Source of the DNA: Bacteroidota bacterium
GTDB taxonomy: Bacteria; Bacteroidota; Bacteroidia; Flavobacteriales; Flavobacteriaceae
Assembly: GCA_006227965.1 (NCBI GenBank)
Contig: SBFL01000338.1
Location: 1 to 8,206 of the forward strand
Direction: 5' to 3'
DNA length: 8,206 nucleotides
Part shown: positions 1 to 5,729 of the stretch, piece after piece
How the letters are laid out: each line of letters opens with the position of its first letter
Numbering within the stretch: the first letter of the stretch is position 1
Position numbers and translations under genes: made by a program
Notes under the pieces: model-generated
The model's input: only the letters and a program-made list of their open reading frames with translations
Database searches by the model: none
What the model was told of the DNA's origin: nothing

Positions 1-28
1 TTAAAGAAATTTGTTTTGATTTTTTCAT
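1..28 (-). CDS. Possible 5' end of a downstream gene (partial, runs off the left edge)
   Basis: An ATG at 28-26 on the minus strand opens a frame that stays open to the window edge and reads MKKSKQISL. A lysine-rich start like this is common for exported or small cytoplasmic proteins in Bacteroidota, and the ATG lies in an AT-rich stretch downstream of the MBL-hydrolase gene on the same strand. Only nine codons are visible, so neither product nor reality of the gene can be judged. No convincing terminator separates it from the hydrolase gene, 128 nt upstream, so it might belong to the same transcript. It could equally be chance. Confidence 0.3.
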
Positions 29-156
29 GTCAAAGTCTTTTATATTGTGAAATGTTCTGCCTTAAGTACAGCCCCTTTTGTCTGTAATGCGGGCTACTTG
101 CTCAACGTTAGTCCCAGGGCCAAATAATGAAAGTGATTGCCCATAAAACATTTCAT

Positions 157-990
157 TCAAATTTCTATTTCCTGCCCCTGTACAGCCAACTCTATAGGGA
201 AGTCATAATCTGTTTTTCTTATCAATTTTTCAAACATTTTTTTTATCTGCTTGTCGGAGTGTGCAGGGTCGTGATGAAACAACACCAAACGCCTGGCCTT
301 TGTCCTGTCACAAAATCTGGCGGCGAGATCAATAGAGCTATGACCCCACCCCGGCTTGCTTTTGTATTCCTTCTTATTGTACTGAGCATCATGTATCAGC
401 AAATCCACTTCATGGGCCAGATCAAAGCCGGAGATCCATTCATCCTCAGGATAGAGTCTGGATCTTCCGATAATCGGTTCATGATCCGGCAGGTAGCAGA
501 CCGTCTTAGAACCATGCTGGATCCGGTACCCCAATGTGGGTCCCGGATGGCTGATGAACTCTGAAGTAAGAACAAAATCACCCAGGTCCATGGTAGTGTT
601 TGCCAGTTCGTGAATATGGAGCTTGGATGGGATGTCCCTAAGGGGTATGGGAAACAAGGGCGGAGACAGGTACTGGTTCAATCTGTTTTGCAGGGAACTC
701 GTACTGTCCTGAGGACCCCATAGATGTATTTCATTGCTTGGGTTGAACAGGGGCTTGAAAAACGCAAGGCCCTGAATGTGGTCCATATGGAGGTGGGTGA
801 GAAATATATCGATCCTGTTGGAAGGGTGACCCAAATCAAAATCGATGCCAAGAATTCCGGTCCCGGCATCCAGGATAAGCCGCCGGGAACCTCCTATAAC
901 TTCAACGCATGGTGTATTTCCCCCATAGGTCTTACCGAAATCGGAAGAGAGCGGGTAAGAGCCCCTCGTACCGTGCAGCTTTACTTTCAT
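157..990 (-). CDS. MBL-fold metallo-hydrolase, PhnP/COG1235-like (phosphodiesterase-type)
   Basis: This 277-residue protein has the full metal-binding signature of the metallo-beta-lactamase fold: HLHMDH at residues 66-71, a histidine in SHPG (148), an aspartate in LPDHE (169), then HDAQY (200-204), GHSS (216-219) and a late HHDP (239-242). It opens with GTRGSYP and GGNTPCVEV, a pattern typical of cytoplasmic MBL hydrolases related to PhnP (phosphoribosyl cyclic phosphodiesterase) and RNase Z. I see no signal peptide or membrane segment. All ligands for a two-metal centre appear present, so an active hydrolase is likely, probably acting on a phosphodiester or cyclic phosphate; the substrate is inference only. 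Its ATG overlaps the stop of the upstream PAS gene in ATGA, which implies translational coupling and a shared task. No phn, tRNA-processing or cyclase genes are nearby to narrow the role. Confidence 0.9.
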   Translation of the reverse strand: MKVKLHGTRGSYPLSSDFGKTYGGNTPCVEVIGGSRRLILDAGTGILGIDFDLGHPSNRIDIFLTHLHMDHIQGLAFFKPLFNPSNEIHLWGPQDSTSSLQNRLNQYLSPPLFPIPLRDIPSKLHIHELANTTMDLGDFVLTSEFISHPGPTLGYRIQHGSKTVCYLPDHEPIIGRSRLYPEDEWISGFDLAHEVDLLIHDAQYNKKEYKSKPGWGHSSIDLAARFCDRTKARRLVLFHHDPAHSDKQIKKMFEKLIRKTDYDFPIELAVQGQEIEI

Positions 991-1385
991 AAACTGTGCT
1001 TATCGTCCCAGAATATGGCCATGGCACCTGAAAACTGTTTCGATCTACCGACAATTGGAATGGCTGTTACCGAGATTCTTTTGGAATTTCCATTCTTGCT
1101 TTTGATCCAAAAGGACCGGTGAGCCGGAATCTGAGTATTTAAGGTCTGTACCAGGGGAAGTCCTTCCGGGGGGATTGGTGTCCCATCTTCTTCATGAGGG
1201 AAAAAGGAAGTCCCCCAGTCGCCCACAGGCATAGGGCCGGTTTCCGTAAATGTCTGTCCGAGAATCTCTTCAGCAGGTGGATTATAAAATAACAGATTAC
1301 CTTCAGGATCCACAATGAATACTGGCACTGTTAGACAATCCGCCAACTGCCTGCTCAGGATTATTTCAATGTCGTGGGCGGGCAT
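987..1385 (-). CDS. Stand-alone PAS domain protein
   Basis: This 132-residue protein is essentially one PAS domain and nothing else. Residues 11-45 show the usual N-terminal PAS pattern (hydrophobic strand, D-P-E-G-N, then YNPPAEEILG). Residues 65-90 carry a DGTPIPPEGLPL segment followed by a variable helix, and residues 90-127 give the closing strands ending in GAMAIFWD. This resembles the PAS_4-type domains that usually precede histidine kinases or cyclases, but no kinase, GGDEF, HTH or other output domain follows. No haem, flavin or cysteine ligand motif stands out, so the signal is unknown. The likely partner is the MBL hydrolase, whose start codon overlaps this stop codon by four bases. 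The ATG at 1385 fits the domain start; the leader is AT-rich without a clear Shine-Dalgarno sequence. Confidence 0.85.
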   Translation of the reverse strand: MPAHDIEIILSRQLADCLTVPVFIVDPEGNLLFYNPPAEEILGQTFTETGPMPVGDWGTSFFPHEEDGTPIPPEGLPLVQTLNTQIPAHRSFWIKSKNGNSKRISVTAIPIVGRSKQFSGAMAIFWDDKHSL

Positions 1386-1414
1386 CGCAGGTAAATGATT
1401 AAAATCGTTTCATC

Positions 1415-1615
1415 TTAAAGATAGTAAATATTGTCACAGGTTCCCGATTTTCGTCCCGTTAATTGCCGGTTTTTGTAAACTGCCCTCGGTGTTTGCCCTA
1501 AAACAGGCGTCCTGTTTCACAGAAACTTTTCAAGTTCCTCCAAACCCGTAATAAACAACGAGATGGTCTTTTCTGTTGATTCCGTGCTGAAGTGGACAGA
1601 ATAGGTAATTCCCAT
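1415..1615 (-). pseudogene. Short ORF with an internal TGA; remnant or tiny gene
   Basis: From an ATG at 1615 the minus strand reads 32 codons (starting MGITYSVHF, ending LEELEKFL) to a TGA at 1519-1517. The same frame then continues for 32 more sense codons (including GQTPRAVYKNRQL) to a TAA at 1417-1415. The residue composition of both halves looks protein-like, with an amphipathic end to the first half and a basic second half. I do not recognise a family. It could be a 32-residue small protein, a decayed gene broken by one stop, or chance. The sequence GGATGGA lies a few bases upstream of the ATG and could assist initiation, though this phylum rarely relies on it. Nothing in the neighbourhood suggests a function. 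Confidence 0.25.
1501..1517. repeat. 17-bp inverted repeat (possible operator or weak terminator)
   Basis: AAACAGG and CCTGTTT form a perfect 7-bp inverted repeat around a 3-nt centre. On the minus strand the hairpin follows the TGA of the short ORF directly (sharing one base with it) and its own 3' arm supplies TTT, so it could be a weak terminator. Its symmetry and its position about 115 bp upstream of the PAS start codon also allow a binding site for a dimeric regulator. The sequence does not decide between these. Confidence 0.3.
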
Positions 1616-1664
1616 TATGTTCCATCCGCAGTTTTAAATTACTAAAGGGCCTTCAGGTTCAGAT

Positions 1665-1691
1665 AAAAAAAACCGGGCCTTAATGGCCCGG
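1665..1691 (-). terminator. Rho-independent terminator of the thioredoxin gene
   Basis: On the minus strand a GC-rich 7-bp stem (CCGGGCC / GGCCCGG, loop ATTAA, 1691-1673) is followed immediately by eight T residues (1672-1665). It begins 26 nt after the thioredoxin stop codon. This is a textbook intrinsic terminator and separates the thioredoxin gene from the PAS-hydrolase unit. Confidence 0.9.
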
Positions 1692-1717
1692 ATCAAGTCG
1701 AAAAACACTGACTTTAC

Positions 1718-2080
1718 TTACGAAACAGTGCTCAACAATTCTTTATTGATTATATCTTCCAGAACGTGTTTTGGAAGAGCACCAGCCTGCATCATCGGCT
1801 GCTTGATCAGGGGGATGAAAAGGATGCTCGGGATGCTCCGGATCTGGAAGACCGCTGCCAATTCCTGTTCCACTTCCGTATCGACCTTATAAATGATGAT
1901 CGCGGGATTCTCATCGCTCAGTTGTTCGAGGATGGGTGCCACCATTTTGCACGGGCCGCACCAATCTGCATAAAAATCAATGATAGCAGGCTTATCCCCA
2001 TTGTATTTCCATTCTTTCTCAGTGGTGTAATCAAAGATTTCATCCTTGAATTTCTGAGTTGTAAGTTTAACTGTAGGCAT
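1718..2080 (-). CDS. trxA: Thioredoxin
   Basis: The 120-residue product is a cytoplasmic thioredoxin that reduces protein disulfides. The active site WCGPCK lies at residues 40-45 behind the strand AIIDFYAD, and the cis-proline loop is RSIPS (81-85). The C-terminal part (FIP....QPMMQAGALPK) is the form typical of Bacteroidota thioredoxins, which carry a longer N-terminal segment than E. coli TrxA (108 residues). The start at 2080 (MPTVKL) is preferred over the in-frame ATG at 2137 because the 19 extra residues are not thioredoxin-like and the ATG at 2080 is preceded by an AT-rich leader as expected in this phylum. No signal peptide or lipobox is present. The gene has its own terminator and a hairpin separates it from the gene upstream, so it is probably monocistronic. 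Symbol given by family; paralogues elsewhere in the genome cannot be excluded. Confidence 0.95.
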   Translation of the reverse strand: MPTVKLTTQKFKDEIFDYTTEKEWKYNGDKPAIIDFYADWCGPCKMVAPILEQLSDENPAIIIYKVDTEVEQELAAVFQIRSIPSILFIPLIKQPMMQAGALPKHVLEDIINKELLSTVS

Positions 2081-2154
2081 AGAATTTAAATTTAGTGGTG
2101 TAAAGGTAGGCAGACCAGGCCGCGTGCGCTGTAACAAAGGTTACTTAAGCATAG

Positions 2155-2196
2155 CCCCCGGGATTAAACGATAAACCCCCGGGATGACCGGGGGTT
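2155..2196 (-). terminator. Hairpin terminator after the BNR/sortilin-like gene, with a duplicated arm
   Basis: AACCCCCGG (2174-2182) and CCGGGGGTT (2188-2196) form a perfect 9-bp stem with a 5-nt loop, starting 21 nt after the stop codon at 2218. On the minus strand the tail is only moderately T-rich (TATCGTTTAATC), so termination may be partial. The left arm core CCCCCGGGAT occurs twice, at 2155-2164 and 2176-2185, so the GGGGG arm could pair with either copy. The thioredoxin start codon is about 75 nt further on. Confidence 0.6.
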
Positions 2197-2217
2197 CATT
2201 CGGCTTAATCTGCGGGG

Positions 2218-5200
2218 TCAGTGTTCCCCTTTGATGTAAGGAGCACCCGCATTTTTAAATTTCTGTGCCAGCGCAGGAATCATCTGGTCGGAAATTTGGT
2301 TGACCTCAGGAGCTATCTCCACAAGCATGGCTTTGGCAATGTCCAGGCTCCTGCGGTGTAAGGCGGTTGGGCCGTAGGTGGTGCGTATCCCCCTGCTAGC
2401 CGTACTGAAATGGGATTGGATGGAAGGTGGGTTCCGCTCCCCAATCTCCTCCCGGGCGGGGCTTCCCTCTGCCTTGATCTTTACCGCCCTTAGAGCCTTT
2501 TCCAGTTCGAATACATCCGCTGCCAGGTTTGCAGGGGATGCCGGGGTTCTGTCAAGGGCCTTTTTAAAACCGTTCAGACTGGATTCGGCCTGTTCAAAGC
2601 GATCCTCAAGCATCTCCATATCATGCTGAACAGCTGCAAGCTCCTCCCGATAGGCATCATAACTGGCGTAATCCATCCCCTTCAGCACACCTTCCCGTAT
2701 CGGATTGACCTCAAAACGGACGGCTTCTCCAACCGGAGTGACCTTACCCCCTTTTTCCAGGGAAAGGGTAGCTGAATAGGTCCCGGGTATGGCCATGGGG
2801 CCGGCATTGAACCAACCTCCCCGTGATGACCCCTCTGGGTCAATGGCGCGGGTGCTGGCATGTCGCAGATCCCAGGCAAGCCGGTGTGTCCCCTTCTTGG
2901 CTTCCTGATGCAGGTTGCGGATGACATTGCCCTGATCATCGCGGATGGTGATCCAAACCCGGGCAGGCTGTTCGTCGTTCTCCGCATCGATGGATGCGTA
3001 TCCAGGAAAGGGAATATCCACCGCTTTCTCATTGGCTTCTTTCTCCGCCTTTTTACGCATTTGTTTGGCGGTGGTAAAATCCTCTGAAAGATAGTAGGTG
3101 AAGACGGCCCCGAACTTTGGGTTCTCAGCAATGTAAAAATCTGCTCCCGTATTTCCCAGGTTGCTCCGCGGCACATACCATTTGGCCGTCCTGGGTTTAA
3201 AGAGTTTTCCAATCTCCTTGAGAACTTCAGGGGTCATATCGCGCAACGCGCTGTAGTCGTCCAGAACATAAAATCCGCGGCCGAAGGAAGCAGCGACCAA
3301 ATCGTTTTCTCGCTTCTGTATGGCCAGGTCACGGAAACCCATATTGGGGGTGCCAGGTAGTTTTTGCCAGTTCATGCCCCCATCCAGGGAAGTGTAGACG
3401 CCAAACTCCGTGGCCAGGAAGAACAGGTCCTTATGCACGTGGTCCTGTACGATCCGCCACAGCAAGGTCCGCTCCGGCAGGTTCGAGGCCATGGAGGTCC
3501 ACGTCTTCCCGGCGTCGGTGCTCTTGAACAGGTATGGGCTGAAATCGCCTTCCTTGTGATTGTCCAGGACTGCATATACCGTGTTGGCATCGTGGAGGTC
3601 TGCTTTGATGTCATTGACGAAACTGCGCTCCGGCAGCCCCAGGCGGGTCACCGGGATCCGGTCCCAGGAATCCCCCCCGTTGCTGCTGACGGCGATAAAG
3701 CCATCGTCCGTTCCCGCATAGAGCAGGCCTTCCTGCACGGGGGATTCACTCAGGGAAGTAATGGTGTTGTAATTGGACATCGCCCCTACATCCCAGGCAT
3801 TGTCCCAGGATTGCTGCCTGCCCATGATGGGAAGTGAAAGCCGCTCCTCATTCCGGGTCAGGTCTTCCGAGATTGGCGCCCAGTCATCCCCCCGGCTTTC
3901 AGATTTCCAAACCCGGTAGGAGGCGAAATACAACCGGGCAGGATTATGGGGAGACACCAGGATGGGTGCGTCCCAGTTGAAACGCTCATGGGGGTCTCCC
4001 TTAAGGGCCTGCGGTTGGACAAACACCTGCTCGCCGGTGGTCAGGTCGACACGGTGCAAGCCCCCCTGCTGGGTCTCGGCGTAGATGATATCGTTATACT
4101 GAGGATCAGTCGCAGACTGGTGGCCGTCCGCAAAAAGGGTCTTGTACCAGTGTCCGTTGCTGATCCCCTCCCGCTCATCGGTGGCAGAAGGACCACCAGC
4201 AGAGCCATTGTCCTGCGTCCCCCCGAAAATGTGGTAGAAGGGTTCGGCATTATTCACCGCAACCTTGTAGAATTGGGTAAGGGGCAGGTTTTTATGGTAC
4301 TTCCAGGTTTCTGCCAGGTCAAAGCTCTCATAGATCCCTGCGTCGGTTCCAATCATCAGGTAGTTCGGATCGTCTTTTTTGAAAGCCATGGCATGGTTAT
4401 CCGAATGTTTGTCTTCCTCCTTGAGCTGCACAAAGGTCTTTCCCCCGTCCTCGGAGGTCAGCACGCGGACATTCATCAGGTACAACCGGTCAAACTTATG
4501 CGGGCTCGCATACAATTCCTGGTAGTAGTGCGGCCCGGTTGCTCCGGAAACGGCATTGGACATCTTTTTCCAGGATGCCCCACGGTCTGCAGAACGGAAT
4601 ACACCACCCGTCTTGCGATCCAATTCGATGGCCGCATACAGGACATCGGGTTGCTGTGGAGAGATGGCCAGGCCGATCTTCCCCATGTTGGATTTAGGCA
4701 GGCCGTTGGTCAGTTCTTCCCAGGTTTCGCCTCCGTCGGTGGATTTATGGATCCCGGAACCAGGCCCTCCGCCCATAAGGGCAGCCACAGTGCGGTGGCG
4801 GTCCCAGGTGGCTGCATAGAGGACATCCGGATCCCGGGGGTCTATGATCAGGTCGGTTGCCCCGGTCCACTCTTCATTCCCCAGGACGCGCTTCCAGGTG
4901 GCTCCTCCGTCTGTGGTTTTATAGACTCCTCGCTCACCACCCTTGTTCCAGAGGGGGCCCTGGGCTGCGGCCCAAACCACATCGCTGTTATCTGGGTGCA
5001 CAATGATCCGCGCTATGTGCTGGGTCTCCTTCAGTCCGAGGTTTTCCCAGGTTTTCCCCCCATCCTTGGATCGGTAAATCCCATCCCCATAGGCTACGTG
5101 ACGGCCGCCCACATCTTCTCCGGAGCCGACCCAGACAGTGGAAGGGTTCCGGGGGTCGATGCTTACGCATCCGGTTGAATAGGAACTTTGCTGATCAAAC

Positions 5201-5472
5201 AGGGGGGTCCAGGTGGTCCCTGCATTTTCGGTTTTCCAAACGCCTCCGGAACCTACAGCAACATACCATATGTTGTCGTTTTCCGGATGGATTGCAATGT
5301 CGGCGATCCTTCCGGAGAGGAAGGCCGGGCCAATATTCCGAAAGCTAAAGGCTTGCAAGGGAAGTTGCTGCTCCTTTTTTTCAGGGTCATTTCTCTTTTT
5401 GCGTTGTGCTTGCAAAGGGCTCCCCTGAAACACAAAAAGGAACCCCAAACTAAACAGAAGGGTACGTATCAT
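2218..5472 (-). CDS. Exported beta-propeller protein with BNR/Asp-box repeats (sortilin/VPS10-like)
   Basis: This 1084-residue protein starts with a Sec signal peptide (MIRT, hydrophobic core LLFSLGFLFVF, probable cleavage after Ala22 before Gln23). At least eleven Asp-box-like repeats of the form S/T-x-D-x-G-x-x-W follow, near residues 80, 134, 185, 243, 293, 339, 382, 523, 596, 650 and 694, which points to two multi-bladed beta-propellers of the sortilin-Vps10/BNR type. Residues about 835-922 look like an Ig/FlgD-like domain (ITIRDDQGNVIRNL, then THRLAWDLRH). Residues about 935-1084 are largely helical, with a likely coiled coil around 940-1000. Databases often label such proteins glycosyl hydrolases, but Asp-boxes are structural and I see no glycosidase active site. 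A binding, scaffold or peptidase-associated role in the periplasm or at the surface is possible; the real function is unknown. I see no type IX secretion C-terminal domain. The ATG at 5472 is right because the signal peptide begins there. Confidence 0.9.
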   Translation of the reverse strand: MIRTLLFSLGFLFVFQGSPLQAQRKKRNDPEKKEQQLPLQAFSFRNIGPAFLSGRIADIAIHPENDNIWYVAVGSGGVWKTENAGTTWTPLFDQQSSYSTGCVSIDPRNPSTVWVGSGEDVGGRHVAYGDGIYRSKDGGKTWENLGLKETQHIARIIVHPDNSDVVWAAAQGPLWNKGGERGVYKTTDGGATWKRVLGNEEWTGATDLIIDPRDPDVLYAATWDRHRTVAALMGGGPGSGIHKSTDGGETWEELTNGLPKSNMGKIGLAISPQQPDVLYAAIELDRKTGGVFRSADRGASWKKMSNAVSGATGPHYYQELYASPHKFDRLYLMNVRVLTSEDGGKTFVQLKEEDKHSDNHAMAFKKDDPNYLMIGTDAGIYESFDLAETWKYHKNLPLTQFYKVAVNNAEPFYHIFGGTQDNGSAGGPSATDEREGISNGHWYKTLFADGHQSATDPQYNDIIYAETQQGGLHRVDLTTGEQVFVQPQALKGDPHERFNWDAPILVSPHNPARLYFASYRVWKSESRGDDWAPISEDLTRNEERLSLPIMGRQQSWDNAWDVGAMSNYNTITSLSESPVQEGLLYAGTDDGFIAVSSNGGDSWDRIPVTRLGLPERSFVNDIKADLHDANTVYAVLDNHKEGDFSPYLFKSTDAGKTWTSMASNLPERTLLWRIVQDHVHKDLFFLATEFGVYTSLDGGMNWQKLPGTPNMGFRDLAIQKRENDLVAASFGRGFYVLDDYSALRDMTPEVLKEIGKLFKPRTAKWYVPRSNLGNTGADFYIAENPKFGAVFTYYLSEDFTTAKQMRKKAEKEANEKAVDIPFPGYASIDAENDEQPARVWITIRDDQGNVIRNLHQEAKKGTHRLAWDLRHASTRAIDPEGSSRGGWFNAGPMAIPGTYSATLSLEKGGKVTPVGEAVRFEVNPIREGVLKGMDYASYDAYREELAAVQHDMEMLEDRFEQAESSLNGFKKALDRTPASPANLAADVFELEKALRAVKIKAEGSPAREEIGERNPPSIQSHFSTASRGIRTTYGPTALHRRSLDIAKAMLVEIAPEVNQISDQMIPALAQKFKNAGAPYIKGEH

Positions 5473-5729
5473 GGTTAGAAAATTTTAATCCTATAAATGT
5501 AAGAAATTAATGCGCGAATTCCCTTGTATTTCCGGATTGAAACGGCCATGCCAGCAGTTTCTGACCTGGCAGCATGAGGGTGAAATTCCACAGGTGAAAT
5601 ACGGTTGAAATCAGAAGAATCTGCATTGAGGATTGTGTCCACAAACAACCTGCCCGGAATCACTCCCGATAATTGGGTTGACCCCGGGCAGTTGGTAAGA
5701 GGTAAGCGTTTGAAGGAATTCAGAAATCC
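5473..5729. other. 257-bp intergenic region upstream of the BNR-repeat gene
   Basis: The part next to 5472 is AT-rich and presumably holds the promoter of the BNR-repeat gene; the part next to 5730 holds a composite hairpin (5651-5690). In between, GGTGAAAT occurs at 5579-5586 and 5593-5600, with a variant GGTTGAAAT at 5603-5611. A 6-bp inverted repeat TGCCAG/CTGGCA (5549-5554 and 5566-5571) is also present. An open frame of 62 codons spans 5475-5663 on the minus strand but has no protein-family character. Confidence 0.5.
5651..5690 (-). terminator. Composite hairpin, possible terminator of the Mo-hydroxylase operon
   Basis: TGCCCGG (5651-5657) pairs perfectly with CCGGGCA (5684-5690). Inside, a smaller imperfect stem can form (TCA and CCC with GGG and TGA on the minus strand). 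The structure begins 39 nt after the stop codon of the Mo subunit and is followed on the minus strand by GGTTGTTTGTGG, which is T-rich but not a clean U tract. It is a reasonable but not certain terminator. Confidence 0.45.

Larger units (their letters stand above)
1386..1717. other. 332-bp intergenic region between the PAS and thioredoxin genes
   Basis: This gap holds the thioredoxin terminator (1673-1691), a short minus-strand ORF interrupted by an in-frame TGA (1415-1615), a 17-bp inverted repeat (1501-1517) and, presumably, the promoter of the PAS-hydrolase pair close to 1385. No tRNA, insertion sequence or complete gene of recognisable family was seen. Confidence 0.7.

Noticed and set aside
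91..115. Weak stem GGGCTA/TAGTCCC as a terminator of the hydrolase gene
   Set aside because: It has a bulged base, a 12-nt loop and no T tract on the minus strand.
1416..1423. TATCTTTA, and similar TAnnTTTA elements at 2101-2108 and 5494-5501, as Bacteroidota -7 promoter boxes
   Set aside because: All three lie 20-31 nt upstream of start codons on the correct strand and resemble TAnnTTTG, but none has a TTG box at the expected 17-23 nt spacing, and such sequences are common in AT-rich DNA. Not listed as promoters.
2081..2137. Upstream ATG at 2137 as the thioredoxin start
   Set aside because: The 19 extra residues are not thioredoxin-like, and the ATG at 2080 begins the normal family N-terminus.
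3946..5178. 410-codon plus-strand open frame antisense to the BNR-repeat gene
   Set aside because: It lies wholly inside a convincing minus-strand gene with eleven Asp-box-like repeats and a signal peptide. Its translation has no domain character and is explained by the codon use of the real gene.
5475..5663. 62-codon minus-strand open frame just before the BNR-repeat gene
   Set aside because: It begins within the composite hairpin, its composition is not protein-like, and it shows no motif. It is most likely a chance frame in the leader region.
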